A stretch of 39,615 bases of DNA from Candidatus Gastranaerophilales bacterium (GTDB lineage Bacteria; Cyanobacteriota; Vampirovibrionia; Gastranaerophilales; Gastranaerophilaceae). This document shows positions 7,789 through 15,251 of the stretch, in pieces. Below the pieces are notes generated by a model. That model did not search any database. It worked only from the letters and a program-made list of their open reading frames with translations, and had not been told where the DNA came from. Every line of letters begins with the position of its first letter. Within the stretch, counting starts at the first letter, position 1. A program made the position numbers and the translations under genes. Where the stretch lies: positions 1-39,615 of the forward strand of contig CALUWM010000016.1 in the NCBI GenBank assembly GCA_944324485.1, read 5' to 3'.

Positions 7789-8884
7789 TTTTTACCTCGT
7801 TAATTCTATTTAAATCTTTTTTCATTATATTTACCCATTCGTCAAAAATGATTGAAGCGTCTTCGGGTCCGGGATTTGCTTCGGGGTGGAATTGAACAGC
7901 ATAAATTCCAAGACTTGATATTTCAAAGCCTTCAAGTGTGTCGTCATTTAGATTTTTGTATGTTGGACGCATAAATTTTGTTATATTTTCCATATCAACC
8001 GCATAACCGTGATTTTGGCTTGTCATCATGACTTTATTGTTTTCTAAGTTGATAACCGGATGATTTCCGCCTCTGTGTCCATATTTAAGTTTATATGTTT
8101 TTGCACCAGAAGCAATTGCTAAAAGTTGGTAACCCAAGCAAATGCCGAAAATAGGAAGTTTTCCCATTAATTGTTTGATTTGAGATATTTGAAAGGTAAA
8201 GTCAGCGGGGTCTCCGGGACCGTTTGATAAAAACAGTGCATCAAAATCATTTTCTAGTATTTCTTTGGCTTCGATTGATGCAGGATAAACTGTTATCCTG
8301 CAATCTCTTTTAGCTAAAGAAGAGAGAATGCCTTTTTTTGCTCCATAATCAATAAAAGCAAGGTTTATTTTTCCTTTAGGATTGAATATGTATCTGCTTT
8401 TGCAGGATACATCTAAAATTATATCACTGCTTATTTTGAATGATTGGATTTCTTCAAGTTTTTCTGAAATAAAGTCTTTATCAACATCATTTGAAGTAAT
8501 AAAGGCGCTCATTGTCCCTACTTCTCTTATTTTTTTAACAAGGCTTCTTGTGTCGATTCCCTCAAGAGCAATGATGTTTTTTGTTTTAAGGTAATTTGAT
8601 AAGTTTTCTCTTGATTTGTAATGACTTTCATTTTTGCAAAAGTTTTTTGCAATAAAACCAACTAAAGCAGGATTATCTGATTCAAAATCAAAATCATTTA
8701 TTCCATAATTTCCAATTTCAGGATATGTCATAATTACAATTTGTTTTGCATAGCTTGGATCAGTTAGGATTTCTTGATAACCTGTCATAGAGGTGTTGAA
8801 AACAATTTCTCCGCTGTAACTTCCTATTGCTCCAAAGGAATCTCCTTTTATAATTGTTCCATCCTGTAAAATAAGTGTTCCCAT
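7778..8884 (-). CDS. carA: Carbamoyl-phosphate synthase, small (glutaminase) subunit
   Basis: CarA hydrolyses glutamine and passes the ammonia to CarB. I place the start at the ATG at 8884 (MGTLILQDGTIIKGDSF), because that is where the family begins and AAGGAAATTAAA precedes it; the frame is open 18 codons further up, into pyrF. The resulting 368-aa protein has the N-terminal CPSase domain with FNTSMTGYQEILTDPSY and the class I amidotransferase domain with the nucleophile in GICLGYQ (Tyr where His is usual) and the HPE of VQFHPEANPGPEDA. The GHRGGNHPV segment is also as expected. It overlaps the carB start by 11 bases and starts inside the pyrF stop region, indicating coupling. Confidence 0.97.
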   Translation of the reverse strand: MGTLILQDGTIIKGDSFGAIGSYSGEIVFNTSMTGYQEILTDPSYAKQIVIMTYPEIGNYGINDFDFESDNPALVGFIAKNFCKNESHYKSRENLSNYLKTKNIIALEGIDTRSLVKKIREVGTMSAFITSNDVDKDFISEKLEEIQSFKISSDIILDVSCKSRYIFNPKGKINLAFIDYGAKKGILSSLAKRDCRITVYPASIEAKEILENDFDALFLSNGPGDPADFTFQISQIKQLMGKLPIFGICLGYQLLAIASGAKTYKLKYGHRGGNHPVINLENNKVMMTSQNHGYAVDMENITKFMRPTYKNLNDDTLEGFEISSLGIYAVQFHPEANPGPEDASIIFDEWVNIMKKDLNRINEVKNER

Positions 8885-8888
8885 TATT

Positions 8889-9623
8889 TTAATTTCCTTC
8901 AATTTCTTTATAAACTTTTTTGATTGCTTCGATAACATTGTCTGATTTTGTTATTGCACGTCCCAGCACAATGTAGTCTGCTCCGTCTTTTAGTGCGTTG
9001 GTCGGGGTTGCAATTCTTTTTTGGTCATCTTTTGCACTCCAGACAGGTCTTATTCCTGGAGTTAAAACAATAAAATCTTTTCCTAGTTCTTTTTTGATTA
9101 GTGGTAATTCTTGAGCTGATGCAACAACTCCGTCTAATCCCGCAAGTTTCGCATTTTTCGCAAGTTTTAAAACAAAATCTTTAGTTTCGCATTTGTTTTC
9201 AAGTTCATTTTTTAAAATTTCATTGGATATACTTGTAAGGACTGTTACTGCCAAGATTATTGGTTTCTTAAAGCCGAATTTTTCGCTCGCTTCAAAAGCT
9301 CCTTTTTTTGCTGCTTTCATCATTTCAATCCCGCCAGTTGCGTGGACATTAAAGAAATTTGCACCATTTTTAATTATGTTATATGATGCTTTTTCAACTG
9401 TATTTGGAATATCATGGAGTTTTACATCTAAAAAGAAGTCGGCATTTTTTGTTTTTATATAATTTATAATTTCAGTTCCATAGCCACAAAAAAGCTGTAA
9501 ACCAACCTTAAAAGTTCCTATATATGGACTTAATTTTTCAACTAAATCTTTTGCTTCTTCAATTTTTTCAACATCAAGAGCTAAGACAAGTTTTCTTTTA
9601 ATTTGTTCATTAATTTCAATCAT
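8889..9623 (-). CDS. pyrF: Orotidine 5'-phosphate decarboxylase
   Basis: PyrF decarboxylates OMP to UMP, the last step of de novo UMP synthesis. The product, 244 aa from the ATG at 9623, is a TIM barrel of the bacterial PyrF type. It shows LVLALDVEK near the N-terminus, FKVGLQLF, the catalytic Asp/Lys/Asp cluster in FLDVKLHDIPNT (about residues 65-76), and TPGIRP and DYIVLGRAI near the phosphate site. A TTG two codons upstream (9629) is also possible; GGGAAA serves either. The gene overlaps the pyrC end by 8 bases. Confidence 0.96.
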   Translation of the reverse strand: MIEINEQIKRKLVLALDVEKIEEAKDLVEKLSPYIGTFKVGLQLFCGYGTEIINYIKTKNADFFLDVKLHDIPNTVEKASYNIIKNGANFFNVHATGGIEMMKAAKKGAFEASEKFGFKKPIILAVTVLTSISNEILKNELENKCETKDFVLKLAKNAKLAGLDGVVASAQELPLIKKELGKDFIVLTPGIRPVWSAKDDQKRIATPTNALKDGADYIVLGRAITKSDNVIEAIKKVYKEIEGN

Positions 9624-10605
9624 TAACAATTTTCCCTTTTAGTTTCATTCCTTTATATGGTGATATTTTGCACTTGGTTTTGAAATATTTGGGATTAACT
9701 ATCCAATCAAGATCCAGTGCTACTTTAATCATTTTTTTATTTTCTATCTTAAGAATTTTTCTTGGATTGTATGCCATTTTTTCTAATGTTTTTTCAAGAC
9801 CCAGAAGCATATAAGTTAGTGAAAAAGCTGTTTCTAGTCCTGTAATTCCGTTTGGAGAGTCGAAATAGGACTTTAATTTTTCTTCATCACTGTGTGGTGC
9901 GTGGTCAGTTGCAACTACATCTATTGTACCATCCATAAGTCCTTCCATGACGGCTCTTTTGTCTGCTTGAGTCCCTAAGGGGGGGTTCATTTTGTATGTT
10001 CCCGTATTGTCAATATTTTCATTAGTAAAAGTAAAGTAATGAGGAGCTGTTTCAGCGGTAATATTGAAACCTTCTTTTTTTGCTTTTCTTATTAAATCTA
10101 TACTTTCTTTTTTTGAAATATGGCAAAAATGCAATCTTGGTTTAAAACCTTCTTTGATTGCCTGCTTAAAGCTTTCGATTTGCCATTCAACTTCCTTGGT
10201 TTCATTTTCGCAATGAGACATGATAAGCTCTTGTGTTTTTAATGCTTGCAAAAAAATATCTTTATTTAAAATTGGCAGCCCATCGTTTGAAAAAGCTACT
10301 GCACCTGCTTTTTTTAGTTCTTTAAAATCAACAAGTTCTTCGCTATCTAGATTTTTTGTAACAGCTGCAACAGGATAAATATCAAATTTATATTTTTTTG
10401 CTTTTGATAATATTTCTTTTATTACTTTGGGATTATCACAAACAGGATTTGTATTAGGCATTGTACAAACTCCGCTAAAACCACCTGCAAGTGCTGATTT
10501 AATACCTGTTTCAATGGTTTCTTTATATGTATAGCCAGGTTCTCTGAAATGAACGTGCATATCAATTAAAGAAGGTATTTGGGTTATTTTGAAATTTTTT
10601 TCCAT
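9616..10605 (-). CDS. pyrC: Dihydroorotase, compact class I-like form
   Basis: PyrC closes carbamoyl-aspartate to dihydroorotate. All zinc-site and catalytic residues of the class I enzyme can be seen: HVH in IDMHVHFREPG (residues 17 and 19), the bridging Asp in FSNDGLPI, His in MSHCENE, His in HFCHIS, and Asp in ATDHAPHSDEE. At 329 residues it is much shorter than the ~420 usual for class I. The chain opens only about 13 residues before the barrel's first strand, so the N-terminal half of the beta-sandwich found in class I enzymes is missing, and the C-terminal part is brief (PKYFKTKCKISPYKGMKLKGK holds what remains). pyrB stops four bases upstream, leaving no room for a longer start. The family assignment is firm; the short form is notable. 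Confidence 0.94.
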   Translation of the reverse strand: MEKNFKITQIPSLIDMHVHFREPGYTYKETIETGIKSALAGGFSGVCTMPNTNPVCDNPKVIKEILSKAKKYKFDIYPVAAVTKNLDSEELVDFKELKKAGAVAFSNDGLPILNKDIFLQALKTQELIMSHCENETKEVEWQIESFKQAIKEGFKPRLHFCHISKKESIDLIRKAKKEGFNITAETAPHYFTFTNENIDNTGTYKMNPPLGTQADKRAVMEGLMDGTIDVVATDHAPHSDEEKLKSYFDSPNGITGLETAFSLTYMLLGLEKTLEKMAYNPRKILKIENKKMIKVALDLDWIVNPKYFKTKCKISPYKGMKLKGKIVND

Positions 10606-10608
10606 TAT

Positions 10609-11499
10609 CTATAAACCTTGAGCATTAAGTATCATATCTAAAATCGCCATTCTTACGTATACTCCATTTTTTGCTTGGTTCAAGATAGTTCTTGCATTTT
10701 GCATTTCAAGAACTTCAGAGCTTATTTCTATATCTCTGTTGACGGGTCCTGGATGCATTAAAAATGCAGCATACGGTAAGTTATCCTTTGTTATTTGATA
10801 ATTTTTAATGTATTCATCGAAATCGATTTTTTCTTGTATTCTTTCTCTTTGAATTCGAAGCGCCATGATAATATCAACTTCTTCAAATGCTTCTTTAAGT
10901 GAGGTAAAATATTCTACGCCTTCAATTTTTTCTCCAATTAAATTATTGGGAGCAAGACATCTTATTTTCATGCCAAATTTTTTAAGTAGTTCTATATTTG
11001 ATTTTGCAACTCTTGAGTGAGCTATATCTCCTACTATTACTATTGTTTTATCTGATAAGGTTAAGAAATGTTTTTTCATTGTATAAAAATCAAGGAGTGC
11101 TTGAGTAGGATGATAGAGCGTTCCGCTTCCGGCATTTATGAATGAAATTTCTTGAAAGTATTGTTTTTTTGACAGATTTTCTATTAAATCATTGTTTTCA
11201 TGACGCATAACAACAACATTCATTCCGATAGCGGATAGATTGTTTATAGTGTCAAAAAGGTCTTCTCCTTTTTGAATTGAAGAAGTATCTGCTAAAAAAT
11301 CATATTTATTTGCGTTTATTTTGTTTTCTGCCATTTCAAAAGACATTTTTGTTCTGGTTGAATTCTCAAAAAACATGTTTACTATATGAGCATTTATGTG
11401 ATTTGCTTTTCTTATGCTTTTTTCAAATTCTGAAGCACGGTTATATATTTGATTAATTTCTTCTGTTGTTAAATTTTGTGTATTGATTAAGTGTTTCAT
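10609..11499 (-). CDS. pyrB: Aspartate carbamoyltransferase, catalytic subunit
   Basis: PyrB joins carbamoyl phosphate and aspartate, the committed step of pyrimidine synthesis. The 296-aa product carries the carbamoyl-phosphate loop FFENSTRTKMSFEMA (about residues 44-58), the SIQKGEDLFDTI segment with its essential lysine, the HPTQALLDFYT active-site motif (about 129-139) and MHPGPVNRDIEI (about 247-258; Asp where Gly is common). No regulatory pyrI gene is in the operon. Stop and start codons of pyrE, pyrB and pyrC lie within a few bases of one another. Confidence 0.96.
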   Translation of the reverse strand: MKHLINTQNLTTEEINQIYNRASEFEKSIRKANHINAHIVNMFFENSTRTKMSFEMAENKINANKYDFLADTSSIQKGEDLFDTINNLSAIGMNVVVMRHENNDLIENLSKKQYFQEISFINAGSGTLYHPTQALLDFYTMKKHFLTLSDKTIVIVGDIAHSRVAKSNIELLKKFGMKIRCLAPNNLIGEKIEGVEYFTSLKEAFEEVDIIMALRIQRERIQEKIDFDEYIKNYQITKDNLPYAAFLMHPGPVNRDIEISSEVLEMQNARTILNQAKNGVYVRMAILDMILNAQGL

Positions 11500-11500
11500 A

Positions 11501-12070
11501 TTATTTTCCTACTCTGCTTCCCGGTTTAATTAGTTCAATTCCTTGTTTGCATAAAGGGCAATTATCAGGTTCGTATGTAACTGGAGATGATTTTAACAGT
11601 GAATAAATTTTAAATTCATTATCCAGTTTTCCTTGAGTTCTATCTACGATACAAGCAACTCCCATTACTTCGCAACCAAAATCTTTTAGAGCTTCTTTTG
11701 TTTCAAAGATTGTTCTTGCCGTAGTGATTACATCTTCTACAATTATTATTTTCTCTCCTTTTTCAAGAGAATACCCTCTTCTTAGCTGCATAATGCCGTC
11801 TTTTCTTTCAACAAAAAGGTTACGTTTGTTTGCTTGTCTTGCAACTTCATATCCGAATATTACAGCACCGATTGCAGGTGAAACAACCGTCTTAAAGTCT
11901 ATTTCTTTTAATTTATGTGTAAGTTCTTTTGCCAAGGTTTCAACTATGCTTGGATATTGATATAATTTTGCACATTGGAAATAAGTATCTGAATGTAGTC
12001 CGGAAGTTAGACAGAAATGTCCCTTTAGGAGTCCTTGTGCTTGTATAAGCAAATTTTCAACATTAGCCAT
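11501..12070 (-). CDS. pyrE: Orotate phosphoribosyltransferase
   Basis: PyrE transfers ribose 5-phosphate from PRPP to orotate to give OMP. The 189-aa product has the orotate-side segment GHFCLTSGLHSDTYFQC (about residues 17-33) and the PRPP-binding motif IIIVEDVITTARTI (about 108-121; 'TTAR' in place of the frequent 'TTGG'). The C-terminus CPLCKQGIELIKPGSR, with a CxxC pair, is seen in several longer OPRTases. It shares one base with pyrD's stop (12070) and stops just before the pyrB start, so it lies in the middle of the coupled operon. Confidence 0.95.
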   Translation of the reverse strand: MANVENLLIQAQGLLKGHFCLTSGLHSDTYFQCAKLYQYPSIVETLAKELTHKLKEIDFKTVVSPAIGAVIFGYEVARQANKRNLFVERKDGIMQLRRGYSLEKGEKIIIVEDVITTARTIFETKEALKDFGCEVMGVACIVDRTQGKLDNEFKIYSLLKSSPVTYEPDNCPLCKQGIELIKPGSRVGK

Positions 12071-13008
12071 TATTTAGTTTCCTTTATTTTTCTTTTTAGT
12101 TCTTCAATATTTTTAAAATTATTTTCTTTGATAAAATTACTTAATTCAACTGCTAAATCAGTGCAAATAGAGGGTTGTATAAAATTTGCAGTGCCGATTT
12201 GGAAGGCATCTGCTCCAACTGACAGAAATTCAAATAAGTCAGATAATTTAGAAATTCCCCCCACTGCAATTATCGGCATATCAACAGCATTTTTTATTTC
12301 TTCAATCATATAAAGTGCGACAGGTTTTATGCAAGAACCCGAAAGCCCGCCTTTAACACTTTTTCTGTGAAAATTTTTGCCATCAAAATCAATTTTAATT
12401 CCAAGTCCTCTTAAGGTATTAATTGCACTAATGCAGTCGGCTCCGCCTTCTTGTGTTGCCTTTGCTAAGGCTTTTATATCGCTTGTATTTGGGGATAATT
12501 TTATAATCAAGAAATTGTTATATAATTTTCTTATTTTTTTAACTAAATCAAATAAACTATCAGGATTCAAACCGAATTCAAGACAGCCTGATTTAACATT
12601 CGGGCATGATACATTCACCTCTATCGCTTTGATTTCGTTTTTTTGGGCAATTTCTGCAAGTTGTTCATAGTCTTCTACGGTACTTCCGGCGATGTTCAAA
12701 AGAAAATCAATATTTTTTGATTTTAAAACAGGTAGTTTTTCTTTTATAAATGCCTCAATTCCAACATTTTCAAGTCCTATCCTGTTAATCATTCCACCTT
12801 GAACTTCAAAAATTCTATCACCATCGTTACCAAATCTTTTTTCCGGAGTTATTCCTTTAGTTGAAATTGCACCAAAGTAATCTGTATTAATAAAATCGCC
12901 AAATTCATCATTATAGCCGTACGTTCCGCTTGCTCCTATTATTGGGCTTTTAAGTTCAAGCGTTCGATTATTGCTTTTTAGGATAGTTTTTAGATTTTCT
13001 AATCCCAT
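12070..13008 (-). CDS. pyrD: Dihydroorotate dehydrogenase, class 1B catalytic subunit
   Basis: The 312-aa FMN protein oxidises dihydroorotate to orotate. Class 1 features are clear: the catalytic cysteine in NVSCPNVKSG (about residues 130-139), ISAINTLRGLGIKID, KGGLSGSCIKPVAL, and the FMN phosphate segment PIIAVGGISK. Pairing with pyrK directly upstream (10-base overlap) makes it the NAD-linked class 1B form, in which electrons leave through PyrK rather than to fumarate or quinone. The enzyme is cytosolic. Confidence 0.96.
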   Translation of the reverse strand: MGLENLKTILKSNNRTLELKSPIIGASGTYGYNDEFGDFINTDYFGAISTKGITPEKRFGNDGDRIFEVQGGMINRIGLENVGIEAFIKEKLPVLKSKNIDFLLNIAGSTVEDYEQLAEIAQKNEIKAIEVNVSCPNVKSGCLEFGLNPDSLFDLVKKIRKLYNNFLIIKLSPNTSDIKALAKATQEGGADCISAINTLRGLGIKIDFDGKNFHRKSVKGGLSGSCIKPVALYMIEEIKNAVDMPIIAVGGISKLSDLFEFLSVGADAFQIGTANFIQPSICTDLAVELSNFIKENNFKNIEELKRKIKETK

Positions 13009-13721
13009 ATGACTTCTCTTCCTTCAAAAATGGGGCCGTCTTTACATACTGATGCGTTTATAATCTCATTATTTTTACGTATTTTAATAACACACCCTCT
13101 ACATACACCTATTGAACAAGCCATTATTTTTTCCATTGCAATTTGCGAGGGGATATTATATTTATTAGAAATTTCTGATATTTTTTTTAAAACAGGTATA
13201 GGTCCGCAGGAGTATATGATTTCAGTTTTTTTATCTTGTATAATTTTTTCCAAATTATCAATAACACTGCCTCCTACAACGGTTTCATCACTTCCTTTTA
13301 TCATTTCATCTTCAGATTTAAAACCTGTAATGAGGTAATTTTCAATATTTTTTTTATTTAATGTTTGTTTTAAAAATAGCATTGGAGCTATTCCTATTCC
13401 TGCGCCTACAAGAAGTGCCTTTTTGTTTTTAATATCAAAATAGTTTCCTAACGGAGCAATAAAATCAATTTCATCATTTTTGTTTAAGCTTGAAAGATAA
13501 TTTGTTCCATCACCTTTTAGTTTAAAAAGTATAGTTATGATTTGATTTTCAAAGTTTGCGATTGAAAAAGGACGTCTTAGAGTTGTATTTGGACAAAGTA
13601 TCGAAATAAATTGTCCGGCATCTGCTTTTTCCATGGGGGACAAAATATCCATTTTGCAGGTATCTTTTGCAATTTTTTCGATATTTAATATTTTGCCTTT
13701 AAAATTTGATTTAGTTTTCAT
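12999..13721 (-). CDS. pyrK: Dihydroorotate dehydrogenase electron-transfer subunit
   Basis: PyrK carries FAD and a 2Fe-2S cluster and passes electrons from PyrD to NAD+. The product (240 aa from the ATG at 13721; a GTG three codons upstream at 13730 is possible) has the flavin motif RRPFSIAN (about residues 50-57), the nucleotide segment LLVGAGIGIAPMLFL, and the C-terminal cluster motif CSIGVCRGCV with a fourth Cys in NASVCKDGPIF. It is the first gene of the pyr operon. The start lies about 20 bases after a terminator-like hairpin and T-run with only a weak ribosome site (AAGTGA), which points to regulation at this spot. Confidence 0.95.
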   Translation of the reverse strand: MKTKSNFKGKILNIEKIAKDTCKMDILSPMEKADAGQFISILCPNTTLRRPFSIANFENQIITILFKLKGDGTNYLSSLNKNDEIDFIAPLGNYFDIKNKKALLVGAGIGIAPMLFLKQTLNKKNIENYLITGFKSEDEMIKGSDETVVGGSVIDNLEKIIQDKKTEIIYSCGPIPVLKKISEISNKYNIPSQIAMEKIMACSIGVCRGCVIKIRKNNEIINASVCKDGPIFEGREVIWD

Positions 13722-13731
13722 TTTTTTCACT

Positions 13732-13776
13732 TTAAAAAAAGAAGGCTAAAATGCTTATTTTGCCTTCCTTTTTCAT
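13732..13776 (-). CDS. Possible pyr leader peptide running through the attenuator
   Basis: A 14-codon frame, MKKEGKISILAFFF, starts at the ATG at 13776, covers the whole attenuator stem and its T-run, and stops with the TAA right after the run. The arrangement is like the pyrBI leader of Escherichia coli, where a ribosome following close behind a polymerase paused for lack of UTP disrupts the terminator. The ribosome site is poor, but the ATG lies three bases after the stop of another short frame and could be reached by re-initiation. Purely an inference from layout. Confidence 0.35.
   Translation of the reverse strand: MKKEGKISILAFFF
13734..13767 (-). terminator. Putative transcription attenuator of the pyr operon
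   Basis: On the minus strand the bases just before pyrK form GAAGGC + AAAAT, a four-base loop, ATTTT + GCCTTC (one A bulge), followed by a T7 run (plus-strand A7 at 13734-13740). This is a textbook intrinsic terminator. The gene on its other side (13998) reads the opposite way, so no upstream minus-strand gene needs ending. It therefore must act within the pyr leader as a conditional terminator. The plus-strand reading has a poorer T-run and also no gene to end. Confidence 0.7.
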
Positions 13777-13779
13777 ACT

Positions 13780-13815
13780 TCAATATTCAAAAATTCTAAT
13801 TCTTTTTTTATTCAT
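13780..13815 (-). CDS. Possible first leader peptide upstream of pyrK
   Basis: An 11-codon frame, MNKKRIRIFEY, lies just downstream of the predicted promoter. GGA sits seven bases before its ATG at 13815, a modest ribosome site. Its stop is three bases before the second leader frame. Very short frames are common by chance in AT-rich DNA, so the call rests on its position in the leader. Confidence 0.25.
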   Translation of the reverse strand: MNKKRIRIFEY

Positions 13816-13836
13816 AATTCGTTCCAACTTTTAATC

Positions 13837-13865
13837 ATTATATATTGAATAGCATTTTTAATAAA
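13837..13865 (-). promoter_or_regulatory. Predicted pyr operon promoter
   Basis: The minus strand has a perfect -10 box TATAAT (13842-13837) with a weak -35 TTTATT (13865-13860) at 17 bases. Transcription would begin near 13830, leaving a leader of about 110 bases before pyrK that contains the two short frames and the attenuator hairpin. Confidence 0.5.
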
Positions 13866-13923
13866 TAGTAATTAAAGCTTTGTTAATATATGTAAATAAT
13901 TGTTACAAAAAACTTATAAAGTC

Positions 13924-13950
13924 TAAAGTTTAAGCTTTTGGTGCCGATTA
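13924..13950 (+). promoter_or_regulatory. Sigma-28 (FliA)-type flagellar promoter
   Basis: TAAAGTTT (13924-13931), exactly 11 bases, then GCCGATTA (13943-13950). The established sigma-28 consensus is TAAAGTTT-N11-GCCGATAA, so 15 of 16 positions match at the right spacing. Transcription would start near 13957 and give a leader of about 40 bases for the gene at 13998. It lies back to back with the pyr promoter. Confidence 0.75.
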
Positions 13951-13997
13951 ACTTATCATAAGGAAAAAGACAATAAAGCGGGAGCGATAAGGTAGCA

Positions 13998-14501
13998 ATG
14001 AGCTTGAATTTGAATACAGCTTTATATGGTATGAACGGTGTTGATGTAAATAGCGTAGGCCGTGTAGCAAAAGAAATTTTGAGTTCGGAAACAAAAACTC
14101 AGCCAACCGTTCAACATATTGATTATTCAAAATTTAATAGGGCAACTTTAGGAATTGATTTATATTCTTCAAGAACAAATGTTGATCTTCAAAAACAAAT
14201 TGCTTTAACTCAAGCTGGTTTATACGCTAAAGCAGTTGATGTTGCTCAACTTAATTCAAGTGCTGCGGCTAATTTATATTCTGCTCAAACTGTGCAAAAA
14301 AATGTAGAATTGACGCAGAGTATTGCTCAAGGGGCTGATTTGACTGCACCAAAGCAACTCGAAGCAAATAGGAATTTTATTGAATTATTTAATATTACTG
14401 ATAAAAACTCAAATGCTTCAAATGGTTTTAATCCTTTTCAAGCTGGCGAAGAAGTATCAAGAGAGGAAAAAAAGGAAACAGAAGTTAATCTGTTTGCTTA
14501 A
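13998..14501 (+). CDS. Unknown Cys-free 167-aa protein in the flagellar (sigma-28) class
   Basis: I do not recognise this protein. It is 167 residues, without Cys or Trp, with no signal peptide or membrane helix. It begins MSLNLNTALYGMNGVDVNS, is mostly helix-forming and rich in Gln, Ala, Asn and Ser in the middle (about residues 50-125), and ends in a charged tail (EEVSREEKKETEVNLF). A soluble, Cys-free, helix-rich chain is compatible with export through the flagellar type III apparatus or with a structural or chaperone role, but nothing proves it. The ATG follows AAGGTAGCA. The sigma-28-type promoter ties it to late flagellar or motility genes. A hairpin after the stop ends a single-gene unit. 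Confidence 0.75.
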   Translation: MSLNLNTALYGMNGVDVNSVGRVAKEILSSETKTQPTVQHIDYSKFNRATLGIDLYSSRTNVDLQKQIALTQAGLYAKAVDVAQLNSSAAANLYSAQTVQKNVELTQSIAQGADLTAPKQLEANRNFIELFNITDKNSNASNGFNPFQAGEEVSREEKKETEVNLFA

Positions 14502-14546
14502 ATATGAAAATTTATTTTCTATACTTTTCCTTTCAATAACATCAAA

Positions 14547-14580
14547 GCTCCGGAAGATTTTATTTTCGGAGCATTACTTT
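14547..14580. terminator. Terminator hairpin between the 13998 gene and lipM
   Basis: GCTCCG (14547-14552) pairs with CGGAGC (14567-14572), with partial A/T pairing inside, followed on the plus strand by ATTACTTTTTC. It ends the plus-strand gene 46 bases after its stop. The end of the minus-strand lipM gene lies inside it (stop at 14560-14562), so the hairpin may serve both directions. Confidence 0.6.
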
Positions 14581-15240
14581 TTCAAATTTTTCAATAAAAC
14601 CTTCTTTAAGTGCGGCAATTATTTGTCTTGTTGAAAGATTCGGGTTTATTTCATTCAGGGTTATTATATTTTCTTTTTCTGTTTTTTGTTTAAAAATTTT
14701 TTCAATTAATTCAAAATCAAGTTCATATGGAATTGAACCATGTTGCAAAAGATAGCCGCTTTTTCTGAATTGAGCGGAGCCGATAAATTTTTTACCTTGA
14801 TAAGATACATCCGCTCCTGAAGATATATTCATACAATAATTAAAATTTTTATGTTCGCCTTTAGCATAGCTTAATTCGATTTCGAGTTTTTTAAATCCTA
14901 AAATAAGTGCATCTGATATTTCTTTATAACTTTCTATTATGCTTGGATTAAAAATTGGTGAAACAAACGAATAAGTGAGTTCTTTGTCATGCAAAAGAGC
15001 CCTTCCTCCCGTTGGTCTTTTGACAACATCAATTCCTAAATCATCACAGCAATCTTCTTTTTGGTTTCTTCCGAGAGAGACGCATTTTGGATACCATTGA
15101 TAAAATCTTATAATTGCGTAGTCAATTTTATTATTTATTGCAAAATCAAGGGTTGAAAGGTCAAAATCCATGTTGAATTTGCCGTTGTTTACAATGTTAC
15201 AATTATCATCTATAAAATTGACTTTCATAAAATAAATCAT
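14560..15240 (-). CDS. lipM: Octanoyltransferase of the LipM type (LplA/BPL fold)
   Basis: The 226-aa product has the BPL/LplA/LipB fold: FYQWYPKCVSLGRNQ, then VKRPTGGRALLHDKELTYS (about residues 73-91) and KKFIGSAQFRKSGYLLQHGS. The IGSAQ-R-K-G-LLQHGSI segment and a Cys (YCMNISSGAD, about residue 135) eleven-odd residues before GKK match LipM of Bacillus, in which the cysteine takes octanoate from acyl-ACP to load GcvH. A lipoate ligase is the alternative. The start could be the ATG at 15240 or at 15228; neither has a clear ribosome site. Only 11 bases separate it from the divergent next gene. Confidence 0.75.
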   Translation of the reverse strand: MIYFMKVNFIDDNCNIVNNGKFNMDFDLSTLDFAINNKIDYAIIRFYQWYPKCVSLGRNQKEDCCDDLGIDVVKRPTGGRALLHDKELTYSFVSPIFNPSIIESYKEISDALILGFKKLEIELSYAKGEHKNFNYCMNISSGADVSYQGKKFIGSAQFRKSGYLLQHGSIPYELDFELIEKIFKQKTEKENIITLNEINPNLSTRQIIAALKEGFIEKFEKVMLRK

Positions 15241-15251
15241 ATCATGATAAT

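Noticed and set aside
8885..8938. Longer carA start at 8938
   Set aside because: Adds 18 Lys-rich residues encoded by pyrF in another frame; the ATG at 8884 has the ribosome site and the family start.
13731..13997. tRNA or small-RNA gene in the longest intergenic region
   Set aside because: No cloverleaf or GTTCRANNC-type T-arm seen; the region is explained by the two divergent promoters, the leader and the attenuator.
14779..14786. GCCGATAA as a sigma-28 -10 box
   Set aside because: Inside the lipM coding region, with nothing like TAAAGTTT 11 bases upstream and no plus-strand gene placed to use it.
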